64,000 nucleotides of DNA, from positions 580,665 to 644,664 of the forward strand of contig NZ_BJTG01000002.1 of assembly GCF_013340205.1 (NCBI RefSeq), given 5' to 3'. Numbering within the stretch: position 1 is the stretch's first letter; every line of letters starts with the position of its first letter. The notes beneath the pieces were generated by a model. That model was given only the letters and a program-made list of their open reading frames with translations, made no database searches and was not told the origin of the DNA. This document shows, in pieces, positions 1 to 7,867 of this stretch. The translations under genes and the position numbers were made by a program. The DNA is from Anaeromyxobacter diazotrophicus. GTDB lineage: Bacteria > Myxococcota > Myxococcia > Myxococcales > Anaeromyxobacteraceae.

Positions 1-150
1 CACACGATGGGGTCGGTGACCGAGCTCTGCGACCGGGTCATCGTGCTCCATCACGGGCAGCTCGTGTTCGACGGCGCGCCCGAGCCGGCCATCGCGCGCT
101 ACCGGGAGCTGCAGGGGTTCCACCCGCCGCCCGAGGCACGGACCGCGTGA
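1..150 (+). CDS. ABC transporter ATP-binding protein, C-terminal end (partial)
   Basis: The window opens inside this gene, so only the last 49 codons are visible, ending in TGA at 148-150. The segment ELCDRVIVLHHGQLVFDGAP is the typical stretch after the H-loop of ABC ATPases. The first visible residue, His, is probably the switch histidine. The next gene starts at a GTG overlapping this stop (GTGA), so the two are translationally coupled, and that gene is a glycosyltransferase. Polysaccharide or glycolipid export is therefore the likeliest role, by inference. The substrate and the full domain layout cannot be seen. Confidence 0.75.
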   Translation, partial: HTMGSVTELCDRVIVLHHGQLVFDGAPEPAIARYRELQGFHPPPEARTA

Positions 151-1424
151 AGGTCGTCTGGCACTGCGCGGACCGGGTCGGCGCCGAGATGGCGGGCCCC
201 GGGATCCGGGTCGTCGAGCTGGCGCGCCGGCTCGCCGCCCGGCACGAGGTCACGCTGGTCGCCGCCGGCGCCACCTCGCTCTCGGGCGAGCCCTTCTGCA
301 CCGCCGAGTACGCGCCGGCGACGCTCCGCGAGGTCACGCGTGAAGCCGACGCGCTCGTCACCCAGGGGTTCGGCTTCCCCCTCGCCACCGCGCTGCGCCT
401 GCGCGGTCGGCTCGTCCTCGACCTGTACGACCCGGTCCAGCTGGAGCAGCTCGCCCAGTTCGGCCCCAGCCCCACCGCGAGCCAGCGGCTCTCGCTCGGT
501 TACGTCCGCGCCCGCCTGCGCGCGCTCCTCGCCCGCGCCGACCACGTCCTGTGCGCCTCGCCCACCCAGCGCGCCTTCTGGCTCGGCTGGCTCGGGGCGG
601 TGGGGCGGCTCGGCCCGGCGGCGCTGGCGGAGGACCCCGACGCGCGGAAGCTCCTCGCGGTGGTTCCCTTCGGCCTGCCCGAGGCGCCGCCGCAGCCGGG
701 CGACGGGCCGCTCCGGCGGGCGTTCTCCATCCCGGCCTCGGCCCCCGTCGCGCTCTTCTGGGGCGGGCTGTGGGACTGGATGGACCCGGCGCTGGCGGTG
801 AAGGCCGTCGCGGCGCTGCGCGACCAGGGGCGCGAGCTCCACCTCGTCTTCCTCGGCGGGGCTCGCCCGGGTGGAGACACCATGCGCGCCGCCGCGACCG
901 AGGCGCGCGAGGCGGTCCGCGCGCTCGGGCTCGAGGATCGCGTGCACTTCCTCGACCGCTGGGTGCCGTACGCCGAGCGCGGCGCGCTGCTCCTCGAGGC
1001 CGACCTCGCCGTCACGGCGCACCGCCCGTCGCTCGAGGCGGAGCTGGCCTTCCGCACCCGGCTCCTCGACTGCCTGTGGGCGCGCCTGCCGGTGGCGTGC
1101 ACCCGCGGCGACACGCTGGCGCTCGACGCCGAGCGGGAAGGGTGGGGCGCCGCCGCGGACGCGGGGGACGCGCAAGGCCTCGCGCGCGCCATGCTGGCGC
1201 TCCTCGATCCCGCCAGTCGCGAGCGGGCGCGCGCCGCCGCGGGCCAGGCCAGCGAGCGTTACCGCTGGTCGCGCTCCGCCGAGACGGTGCTGCGCCTGCT
1301 GGACGCGCCGCCCCCGCCGCGCCCGGCGCTGCTCGAGCCGGGGGAGTTCGCCGGTGAGAGCCCCTTCGCGGTCGCGGGCGCGTTCGCCGCGAAGGCGTTC
1401 AGGCGCATCGTGCGACGCGGGTGA
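147..1424 (+). CDS. Glycosyltransferase, GT4-like
   Basis: 425 aa. It starts at GTG 147, overlapping the stop of the upstream ABC ATPase. The N-terminus (MKVVWHCADR, then GPGIRVVELARRLA at about residues 17-30) has the short glycine turn and first helix of a GT-B fold sugar transferase. A second Rossmann half begins near residue 205 (ALFWGGLWDW) and contains FLDRWVPYAER around residue 270. Such enzymes transfer a sugar from a nucleotide donor to a lipid or polysaccharide acceptor on the cytoplasmic face of the membrane. The classic E-x7-E motif is not clear, so donor and acceptor are unknown. With the ABC ATPase and the genes up to 3896 it forms the tail of a surface polysaccharide locus. Confidence 0.8.
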   Translation: MKVVWHCADRVGAEMAGPGIRVVELARRLAARHEVTLVAAGATSLSGEPFCTAEYAPATLREVTREADALVTQGFGFPLATALRLRGRLVLDLYDPVQLEQLAQFGPSPTASQRLSLGYVRARLRALLARADHVLCASPTQRAFWLGWLGAVGRLGPAALAEDPDARKLLAVVPFGLPEAPPQPGDGPLRRAFSIPASAPVALFWGGLWDWMDPALAVKAVAALRDQGRELHLVFLGGARPGGDTMRAAATEAREAVRALGLEDRVHFLDRWVPYAERGALLLEADLAVTAHRPSLEAELAFRTRLLDCLWARLPVACTRGDTLALDAEREGWGAAADAGDAQGLARAMLALLDPASRERARAAAGQASERYRWSRSAETVLRLLDAPPPPRPALLEPGEFAGESPFAVAGAFAAKAFRRIVRRG

Positions 1425-1432
1425 TCCCGGCG

Positions 1433-1461
1433 GGCGGGGGCGAGCCCCCGCCCTACGGATC
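1433..1461. repeat. GC palindrome (GTAGGG family) between convergent genes
   Basis: The sequence holds a perfect 9-bp stem: GGGCGGGGG at 1432-1440, loop CGAG, CCCCCGCCC at 1445-1453. It lies between the ends of two convergent glycosyltransferase genes. Read on the minus strand it begins GTAGGGCGGGGG, almost identical to the palindrome at 46104-46132. The TAG in its GTAGGG serves as the stop codon of the minus-strand gene. It could act as a two-way terminator, though there is no T-run. Confidence 0.6.
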
Positions 1462-2433
1462 GGTGGTCTCCGCGCCGCTGGGCACCCCGGATCCGCCGCG
1501 CACCCGTCGCGCGGCCGCCCCCAGCGCCTCCACCGCCCCTTCCGCCGCCCCACGCCAGTGCGCCAGCGCGTGGGCGGGCCTGCCGCGGGCGAGCTCGAGC
1601 GGCGCGCGCACCAGCGCTCGCAGCGCGGTGAAGCCGAGCGCCACCGGCGCCGCGCGCCAGGCGGGGAGGTGCGCCGCGGCGAAGCGCAGGTGATTCCGCG
1701 CCAGGAGCTGGCGCCGCCGGGGAGAGTCGGCGCCGAAGCTCTTTCCGAAGCCGTGCAGGGCGCGCGCGGCGCCGGCGTACCAGGAGCCGAAACCGGCGGC
1801 GGCGGCGCGGAACGAGAGGTCCACGTCCTCGTAGTAGGCCCAGTAGCCGGGGTCGAACAGGCCGACCTTCCGCAGCATGTCCGCTCGGAGCAGCGCGGCG
1901 CCGCCGGTGACCCCGGCGACCGGGCCGTCGGGTCGCCGGAGCTCGGCGAGGGGCACCTGGAAGTCGCGGTCGAAGGCGCGGCCGTAGCGGTCCAGCACGA
2001 GCCCGGTCGAGTTCACGCGCGAGGGGTCGTCGGCGAAGAGGAGCGTCCCGCCGAGGAGGCCGGCCTCGGGGTGCGCCTCGGCGGCGGCGACGAGCTGGTC
2101 CAGCCAGTCGGGGGCGAGCTCGACGTCGGGGTTCACGGTGGCGACGAAGCGCGCGCCGGCGGCGAGCGCGCGCCGGAGGGCGGCGTTGTTCGCGGCGGCG
2201 AAGCCGGTGTTCTGGCCGAGCGGCAGCCACTCCACCGAGGGGAACCGGGCCACCGCCGCCGCGCTGCCGTCGGTGGACCCGTTGTCCACCACCACCGTGT
2301 GGGCCGGGCGCGAGAGCCGGGCGAGCGCTCCGAGACAGCGGGGCAGGAGCGCCTCGCCGTTCCAGTTGACCACCACGATCCAGACGTCGGACGGCACCGC
2401 GGCGGCGGTAGCACGCGGCCCCAGGGGGGTCAA
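1453..2433 (-). CDS. Glycosyltransferase family 2 (rhamnosyltransferase-like)
   Basis: 326 aa. GT-A fold enzyme of the family 2 rhamnosyltransferase type. Visible motifs in order are VVVNWNGEALLPRCL (about residues 20-35), VVDNGSTDGS (about 49-58), TVNPDVELAP (the DxD-like metal and nucleotide site, about 100) and GLFDPGYWAYYEDVDLSFR (the ExxD/E acceptor region, about 215). It transfers a sugar, often deoxyhexose, to a growing surface glycan in the cytoplasm. It runs opposite to its neighbours and diverges from the sugar-phosphate transferase gene at 2484, so a 50-bp region holds both promoters. Its stop codon lies in the 1433-1461 palindrome. Confidence 0.85.
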   Translation of the reverse strand: MTPLGPRATAAAVPSDVWIVVVNWNGEALLPRCLGALARLSRPAHTVVVDNGSTDGSAAAVARFPSVEWLPLGQNTGFAAANNAALRRALAAGARFVATVNPDVELAPDWLDQLVAAAEAHPEAGLLGGTLLFADDPSRVNSTGLVLDRYGRAFDRDFQVPLAELRRPDGPVAGVTGGAALLRADMLRKVGLFDPGYWAYYEDVDLSFRAAAAGFGSWYAGAARALHGFGKSFGADSPRRRQLLARNHLRFAAAHLPAWRAAPVALGFTALRALVRAPLELARGRPAHALAHWRGAAEGAVEALGAAARRVRGGSGVPSGAETTDP

Positions 2434-2483
2434 GGCGACTCGACGTGTACGGGAGCAGGACGCCGTTGTAAAAGAACGCCGGA

Positions 2484-3896
2484 ATGCTCAAGGAACGGGC
2501 ACGGCTGGTCTCGGGGGGCCTGCGCGCCGTGGACATGGCGATGCTGGGCGTCGCCTTCCCCATCGCCTACGGCCTGCGCGACGAGTACCTCACCGGCCAG
2601 GGGCACCTCTACCCCATCGCCTCCTACTGGCCGCTCTTCGCCGCCACCCTGCTCGTGTGGCAGCTCTCGTCGCGCGTCTCGGGCCTCTACGGGCGCTACC
2701 GCACCTTCAGCATCCTCACCGAGCTCCGCCGGCTCCTGCGGGCCTTCGTCGTCCTCGCGCTCATCGTCGCCGCCGCGCAGTTCGTCTGGAAGCGGCCGGA
2801 GCGCGAGCTGTCGCGCCTCTTCTTCGGCCTCTACTACGGGGTCTCGTTCGCGCTCCTGGCGGGCAACCGCATCACGCTCCGCCTGGTGGCGCGCGCGGCG
2901 CGGCGGCGCGGGTTCAACACCCGCACCTTCGCGGTCGTCGGCACGAGCGACATGGCGAAGGGCATCATCCAGACCATCGCCGGCCACCCGGAGTGGGGCT
3001 ACGTCTTCGCGGGGTACGTGCTGGAGGACGGCGAGCCCGCCCCGGGCGGCGCGCGCGTGCTGGGCCGCCTCGACGAGCTGGGCCAGGTGCTCGAGCGCGA
3101 GGTGCTCGACGAGGTGGTCATCGGCGCGCGCAGCGCCCGGCTCGACCGCATCGAGGAGGCGGTCCGGCTGTGCGAGGAGCAGGGCGTGGGGGTGAAGGTG
3201 CTGCTCGACTTCTTCCCCAACAGCACCTCGCGCATCGCGGTCGAGGAGCTCGAGGGGCTGCCGGTCCTCTCCTTCGCCACCGCGCCCACGGAGGTGGCCC
3301 CGCTGGCGGCCAAGCGCGTGTTCGACCTCGCGGTGAGCCTCACCGCGCTGGTCCTGCTGGCGCCGCTCTTCCTCGGCATCGCGCTCGCCGTGAAGCTCGA
3401 CTCGCCGGGGCCGGTCTTCTTCCGGCAGCGGCGGGTGGGCCTCAACGGGCGCGAGTTCTGGATGTGGAAGTTCCGCTCCATGTGCGTCGGCGCCGAGGCC
3501 ATGCTGCCGGCCCTGGCGGCGCTCAACGAGACGGGCGGCCCCACCTTCAAGGCCACCGGCGACCCGCGCGTCACCCGCGTCGGGCGCTGGCTGCGGCGCA
3601 CCTCGCTCGACGAGTTCCCGCAGTTCTGGAACGTCGTGAAGGGCGAGATGAGCGTGGTCGGGCCGCGCCCGCCCATCCCCTCGGAGGTGAAGGAGTACCA
3701 GCGCTGGCAGCGCCGGCGGCTGTCGGTGCGCCCGGGGCTCACCTGCACCTGGCAGGTCTCCGGCCGCAGCGAGGTCGACTTCGACCGCTGGATGGAGCTC
3801 GACCTGCACTACATCGACCACTGGTCGCTCTGGCACGACCTCTCCATCGTGCTGCGCACCATCCCGGCCGTCCTCTTCGGGCGCGGGGCGCGGTAG
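2484..3896 (+). CDS. Polyprenyl-phosphate sugar-1-phosphate transferase (initiating transferase)
   Basis: 470 aa. Start of lipid-linked polysaccharide synthesis: moves a hexose-1-phosphate from a nucleotide sugar to undecaprenyl phosphate at the inner membrane. The N-terminus has several hydrophobic segments (about residues 10-125). A Rossmann-like region follows (VVGTSDMAKGIIQTI, near 150), then a transmembrane hairpin (near 280-310) and the catalytic bacterial sugar transferase domain. The latter carries WMWKFRSM, RRTSLDEFPQFWNVVKGEMS, VGPRPP and RPGLTCTWQVSGRS. This is the WbaP/EpsZ-type architecture at its usual length. The sugar is not predictable from sequence. The gene follows the glycosyltransferases of the same locus and is followed 6 bp later by a YrdC gene. 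Confidence 0.9.
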   Translation: MLKERARLVSGGLRAVDMAMLGVAFPIAYGLRDEYLTGQGHLYPIASYWPLFAATLLVWQLSSRVSGLYGRYRTFSILTELRRLLRAFVVLALIVAAAQFVWKRPERELSRLFFGLYYGVSFALLAGNRITLRLVARAARRRGFNTRTFAVVGTSDMAKGIIQTIAGHPEWGYVFAGYVLEDGEPAPGGARVLGRLDELGQVLEREVLDEVVIGARSARLDRIEEAVRLCEEQGVGVKVLLDFFPNSTSRIAVEELEGLPVLSFATAPTEVAPLAAKRVFDLAVSLTALVLLAPLFLGIALAVKLDSPGPVFFRQRRVGLNGREFWMWKFRSMCVGAEAMLPALAALNETGGPTFKATGDPRVTRVGRWLRRTSLDEFPQFWNVVKGEMSVVGPRPPIPSEVKEYQRWQRRRLSVRPGLTCTWQVSGRSEVDFDRWMELDLHYIDHWSLWHDLSIVLRTIPAVLFGRGAR

Positions 3897-3902
3897 GGCA
3901 GG

Positions 3903-4523
3903 GTGGCGCTCGCTCCGGAGCTCGAGGCGCGCATCGCCCAGGCGGCGGCGCTGCTGCGCGCGGGCGGGATCGTCGCCTATCCCACCGAGACGTTCTACGG
4001 GCTCGGCGCCCTCGCCTCGCACCACGGCGCGCTCGCCCGGCTCGCCGAGGCGAAGCTCCGCCCGGAGGGGAAGCCGCTGCCGCTCCTCGCCGGCGATCTC
4101 GCCCAGGTGGAGGCGGTCGCGTCGCTCGCCGCGCCGCTGGCGCGCCGGCTCGCGGCGCGGTTCTGGCCCGGGCCGCTCACGCTCGTCCTCCCGGCCGCCC
4201 CGGGGCTCGACCCGCTCGTCACCGCCGGCGACGCCACCGTCGCCATCCGCATCCCGGGGTCCGAGGTGGCGCGCGCGCTGGCGCTCGCGGCGGGGGGCGC
4301 GCTCGTGTCCACCAGCGCGAACCTGGCGGGCGAGCCCCCGCCGGCCGAGGCCGGCGCGCTCGCCCCGGCGCTGCGCGCGCGGCTCGACGGCGTCCTCGAC
4401 GGCGGCGCGGCGCCGGGAGGCCTCCCCAGCACCCTCGTCGCCGTGTCCGGGGACACGCTCCGGCGCGTGCGGGACGGCGCCGTTCCGTGGGCCGAGGTGG
4501 AGGCCGCCGCGCGCGCCGGCTGA
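3903..4523 (+). CDS. Sua5/YciO/YrdC family L-threonylcarbamoyladenylate synthase
   Basis: 206 aa, GTG start 6 bp after the preceding gene. It makes threonylcarbamoyl-AMP from threonine, bicarbonate and ATP, the first step of the t6A37 modification of tRNAs reading ANN codons. Family marks are GGIVAYPTETFYGLG (about residues 22-36), KLRPEGKPLPLLAGDL (about 51-66), RFWPGPLTLVLP (about 85) and STSANLAGEPP (about 138). The length matches the TsaC/YrdC type without the C-terminal Sua5 domain. Whether it is the main t6A enzyme or a YciO-like paralogue cannot be decided here. Its position after a polysaccharide gene looks incidental. Confidence 0.85.
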   Translation: MALAPELEARIAQAAALLRAGGIVAYPTETFYGLGALASHHGALARLAEAKLRPEGKPLPLLAGDLAQVEAVASLAAPLARRLAARFWPGPLTLVLPAAPGLDPLVTAGDATVAIRIPGSEVARALALAAGGALVSTSANLAGEPPPAEAGALAPALRARLDGVLDGGAAPGGLPSTLVAVSGDTLRRVRDGAVPWAEVEAAARAG

Positions 4524-4588
4524 CGTCGTCGCAGGGGCCCCCCCGGTCCTTGCGGGGCCCAGGGTCGTGCTGTACGGTTCGCGCGCTC

Positions 4589-5935
4589 ATGCCCGAGGTG
4601 CTCCCGTTTCGCGGCATCCGGTACGCAGCCACCCGGCCGGCGACGCTCTCCAAGCTCATCTCGCCCCCGTACGACGCCGTCTCCCCGGCCTACCGCGACG
4701 AGCTGGCGGCGCGCAGCCCGCACAACATCATCCACGTGGTCCTGGAGAAGGATCGCCCCGGCGACGACGCGGTCGAGAACCGTTACGTCCGCTCCGGCCG
4801 CGCCTTCGAGGCCTGGCTGGCGGACGGGACGCTGCGCCAGGACGCCGAGCCCGGCTTCTACCTGCTCGAGCAGGGCTTCACCGGCCCGGACGGGCGCCGG
4901 CGCGTCCGGCGCGGCCTGGTGGTCGCCTGCCGGCTGCACCGGTACGACGAGGGCGTGGTCCTCCCGCACGAGAAGACGCTCAGCGGGCCCAAGGCCGACC
5001 GGCTCGAGATCCTGAAGCGCGTGAAGGCGAACCTCTCGCCCATCTTCGCGCTGTACGAGGACGAGCGCGGCGAGGGGCAGCGCGCGCTCGACGCCGCCAT
5101 CGCCTCCGCCGGCGAGGCGGCCGCCGAGGCCGACTCGGACGACGGCACGCACCACCGCATCTGGCGGGTGGTCGACCCTGCGGCGGTGGCGCAGCTGCAG
5201 GCGGCGCTGGCCGCGCGGAAGGTGTTCATCGCCGACGGCCACCACCGGTACGAGTCGGCCCTCGTCTACCGCGACCTGGTGGACGCCGAGCAGCCTGGCC
5301 TGCCCGACCGCGCCGGGCACCGCTACATCATGATGACGCTCTGCTCGATGTCCGACCCGGGCCTCGTCATCTACCCCACCCACCGGCTGCTCACCGGGCT
5401 GAAGGACTTCCGGCTCGGCCGGTTCCTCGAGGAGCTGGGGCGGTTCTTCACCGTGGACACCCTGCTCGAGGACGTGCGCCGCCCGGCGGGGCGCGCCTGG
5501 GCGGTGTCGAAGCTGGCCGAGCACGCCGGGAAGGCCACCACCTTCCTCATGGTGAGCGCCGAGGACGGGCGCGGCCGCATCCTCACCCTGCGCGACGACG
5601 CCGACATGGCGGGGGTGCCGCTCCCGGACAACGTCACCCTGCGCGACCTCGACGTGACCGCGCTCCACAGCGTCCTCTTCCAGCACCTGCTCGGGCTGTC
5701 GCCGCGCTCGCAGGAGCTGGGGGAGAACGTGCGCTACGAGATGGACGCGGGCGAGGTGGTGACCCGCACGCTCGCCGGGGAGTTCCAGCTCGGCTTCCTG
5801 GTGAACCCGACGCCCATGTGGCAGGTCCAGGCGGTGGCCGAGTCGGGCGAGACCATGCCGCAGAAGAGCACCTTCTTCTACCCGAAGCTGGCGAGCGGGC
5901 TGGTGCTGCGGAAGATCCACGAGGAGCTGAGGTAA
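4589..5935 (+). CDS. DUF1015 family protein
   Basis: 448 aa from ATG 4589. This is a widely distributed but functionally unassigned family (DUF1015, COG4198), usually near 400-450 aa, so the gene appears complete. Visible family marks are LPFRGIRYA at the N-terminus, LISPPYDAVSP (about residues 22-32), LPHEKTLSGPKADRLE (about 127-142), IADGHHRYESALVYRD (about 214-229) and QKSTFFYPKLASGLVLRK at the C-terminus. No transmembrane segment is visible, so it is probably cytoplasmic. The conserved GHHR motif suggests an enzyme, but no reaction is established. hemB follows 99 bp downstream on the same strand. Confidence 0.8.
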   Translation: MPEVLPFRGIRYAATRPATLSKLISPPYDAVSPAYRDELAARSPHNIIHVVLEKDRPGDDAVENRYVRSGRAFEAWLADGTLRQDAEPGFYLLEQGFTGPDGRRRVRRGLVVACRLHRYDEGVVLPHEKTLSGPKADRLEILKRVKANLSPIFALYEDERGEGQRALDAAIASAGEAAAEADSDDGTHHRIWRVVDPAAVAQLQAALAARKVFIADGHHRYESALVYRDLVDAEQPGLPDRAGHRYIMMTLCSMSDPGLVIYPTHRLLTGLKDFRLGRFLEELGRFFTVDTLLEDVRRPAGRAWAVSKLAEHAGKATTFLMVSAEDGRGRILTLRDDADMAGVPLPDNVTLRDLDVTALHSVLFQHLLGLSPRSQELGENVRYEMDAGEVVTRTLAGEFQLGFLVNPTPMWQVQAVAESGETMPQKSTFFYPKLASGLVLRKIHEELR

Positions 5936-6034
5936 CCCTCCGTGCGGCTTCCGGAAAGGGGCCATCCGTCCGCCCGCCGCCCTGGCTCCCTTCGGCTCCT
6001 TCCCCGATCGGTCCCTTTGCGGTAAACCCTCGCC

Positions 6035-7060
6035 ATGCCTTTCCCCCAGGAACGTCCCCGCCGCCTCCGCCGCACCGAGGCGCTGCGCGCCCTCGTCCGC
6101 GAGACCGAGCTGGCGCCGAGCGACCTGGTTTGGCCGCTCTTCGCCGCCCCCGGCCAGCGCGTCCGCAACCCGGTCAAGACCATGCCGGGCGTCTTCCAGC
6201 TCTCCGTGGACGAGCTCGTGGCCGAGGCGCAGGCCGGCTACGAGGCCGGCGTCCGCAGCGTCATCCTGTTCGGCATCCCGACGCGCAAGGACGCCACCGG
6301 CACGAGCGCCTGGGACGACGGCGAGCCGGTGCCGCGCGCGGTGCGCGCGCTCAAGAAGGACGTGCCGGGCCTGGTCGTCATGACCGACGTCTGCATGTGC
6401 GAGTACACCGACCACGGCCACTGCGGCGTCCTCAAGCCGGCCCGGGTCGGCGCGCCGGGGACGGACCTGGTCGTCGACAACGACCTCACCCTCCCGCTCC
6501 TCGCCAAGGAGGCGGTCGCGCACGCGAAGGCGGGCGCCGACGTCGTCGCCCCCTCGGACATGATGGACGGGCGCGTCGGCGCCATCCGCAAGGCGCTCGA
6601 CGAGAGCGGCTACCAGGACGTGCCGATCATGTCCTACGCCGCCAAGTTCGCGGGCGCGTTCTACGGCCCGTTCCGCGACGCGGCCGAGAGCGCGCCGCGC
6701 GAGGGCGCCGGCATCCCCAAGGACCGCAAGGGCTACCAGATGGACCCCGCCAACGTCCGCGAGGCGCTGCGCGAGGTGGCGCTCGACGTGGCCGAGGGCG
6801 CCGACCTGCTCATGGTGAAGCCGGCCGTCCCCTACCTCGACATCGTGCGGGCGGTGAAGGAGCGCTTCGAGCTGCCGCTCGCCGCGTACCACGTGTCCGG
6901 CGAGTACGCGATGATCAAGGCCGCCGCCGAGCGCGGCTGGATCGACGAGGACCGGGTGGCGGTCGAGACCATGCTCTGTTGCCGCCGTGCCGGGGCCGAC
7001 CTCGTCCTGACCTACTACGCGAAGCACGTCGCGGGCCTGCTCTCCGGGGTCCGGCGTTGA
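6035..7060 (+). CDS. hemB: Delta-aminolevulinic acid dehydratase (porphobilinogen synthase)
   Basis: 341 aa. It condenses two 5-aminolevulinate molecules to porphobilinogen in the cytoplasm, the second common step of tetrapyrrole (haem, B12) synthesis. The zinc site is present as MTDVCMCEYTDHGHCG with three cysteines (about residues 112-127). The two active-site lysines are in YAAKFAGAFYGPF (about 202) and LMVKPAVPYLDI (about 258). N- and C-terminal sequences match the family and the length is standard. The Cys-rich site indicates the zinc-dependent rather than the magnesium-only class. The last 4 bp overlap the next small gene. Confidence 0.97.
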   Translation: MPFPQERPRRLRRTEALRALVRETELAPSDLVWPLFAAPGQRVRNPVKTMPGVFQLSVDELVAEAQAGYEAGVRSVILFGIPTRKDATGTSAWDDGEPVPRAVRALKKDVPGLVVMTDVCMCEYTDHGHCGVLKPARVGAPGTDLVVDNDLTLPLLAKEAVAHAKAGADVVAPSDMMDGRVGAIRKALDESGYQDVPIMSYAAKFAGAFYGPFRDAAESAPREGAGIPKDRKGYQMDPANVREALREVALDVAEGADLLMVKPAVPYLDIVRAVKERFELPLAAYHVSGEYAMIKAAAERGWIDEDRVAVETMLCCRRAGADLVLTYYAKHVAGLLSGVRR

Positions 7061-7269
7061 CCGCCGCGCGCCTGCGCTACAAGGTGGTCGAGGTGGCGCC
7101 GGTGGCCGAGGAGACGCTGGAGAAGGCGCTCGAGGAGCGCGCCGCGGAGGGGTGGGGGATCGAGTCGGTGCACTTCGTCACGCGCGAGGGCTCGCACCGG
7201 CCGGCCATGGCCTACCTCTTCTTCACGCGCGTGCGCGAGGACGGGGGGCCGGGGCAGCCGCCCGGCTAG
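7057..7269 (+). CDS. Small DUF4177-like protein
   Basis: 70 aa from TTG 7057, which overlaps the hemB stop as TTGA. This start keeps the whole conserved region, while later starts would cut into it. The sequence YKVVEVAPVAEETLEKALEE followed by RAAEGWGIESVHFV and AYLFFTRV resembles DUF4177 proteins (a short beta-alpha-beta unit with a conserved Gly-Trp). These have no known function. Coupling to hemB may only ensure expression. The TTG start is inferred from the overlap and frame, not from a strong ribosome binding site. Confidence 0.65.
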   Translation: MTAARLRYKVVEVAPVAEETLEKALEERAAEGWGIESVHFVTREGSHRPAMAYLFFTRVREDGGPGQPPG

Positions 7270-7275
7270 CTCGCG

Positions 7276-7836
7276 ATGCGCGACGCCCGGCGCGAGGGAT
7301 CGCCGTACCCCAAGGCCGACCTCCGGCTGCGCGGCCTGGCGCGTGTGGTCGACCTGGCGCTGGCCTTCGCCTTGGCGAACGCCGCCCGCGAGGCCGGCCC
7401 GCCGCTCGCCGCCCTCTACCTCCTCTTCGCCGACGGCCTGCTGCAGGGCCAGTCGCTCGGCAAGCGGCTCTTCGGCGTCCGCGCCATGGTGCTGCCGGCG
7501 CGCGGCGGCACCCGCGGCCGCCCGGCCGGCTACCGCGAGTCCGTGCTGCGCAACGCGCCCTTCGCGCTGGTGGGCCTGTTCTACGGGCTGTCGCTGGTCG
7601 GCTGGGTGCTGCTCTTCGTCGTCGGCGTCCCCATCGTCGCCTTCGAGGCGTACCTCGCCTGGCGCGATCCGTTCGGGCACCGCATCGGCGACATCTTCGC
7701 CGACACGCAGGTGGTGGACGGCAAGGTCCTCTCCAAGGCGGAGCTCGTCCCGCCCGACGTCCCGCTCCGCACCGCCGCCGCTCCGCCGCCGGGCCCCGCC
7801 GCCGGCGCGGTGCGGCGGGGCCGCTCCGCGGCCTGA
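7276..7836 (+). CDS. RDD family membrane protein
   Basis: 186 aa. RDD domains are small integral membrane modules of poorly defined, possibly ion-transport-related function. The opening LRLRGLARVVDLALAFALAN supplies the Arg and Asp of the first helix. QGQSLGKRLFGVRAM (about residues 56-70) is the typical loop after helix two. DPFGHRIGDIFADTQVV (about 133-149) is the typical C-terminal signature. About three hydrophobic helices can be placed. The tail after residue 165 is Pro/Ala-rich. The gene begins 6 bp after the DUF4177-like gene and 31 bp before the double ligase, so it is likely in one transcription unit with both. Confidence 0.8.
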   Translation: MRDARREGSPYPKADLRLRGLARVVDLALAFALANAAREAGPPLAALYLLFADGLLQGQSLGKRLFGVRAMVLPARGGTRGRPAGYRESVLRNAPFALVGLFYGLSLVGWVLLFVVGVPIVAFEAYLAWRDPFGHRIGDIFADTQVVDGKVLSKAELVPPDVPLRTAAAPPPGPAAGAVRRGRSAA

Positions 7837-7867
7837 ACCCCCGACCCCTCGCCGGCCCTCCTCCGCC

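Noticed and set aside
2138..5935. A 1265-residue open frame crossing three genes
   Set aside because: Only the part from 4589 on is a real protein (DUF1015). The rest is Arg/Ala/Gly/Pro-rich sequence antisense or out of frame to the glycosyltransferase, PNPT and YrdC genes, a usual artefact at this GC content.
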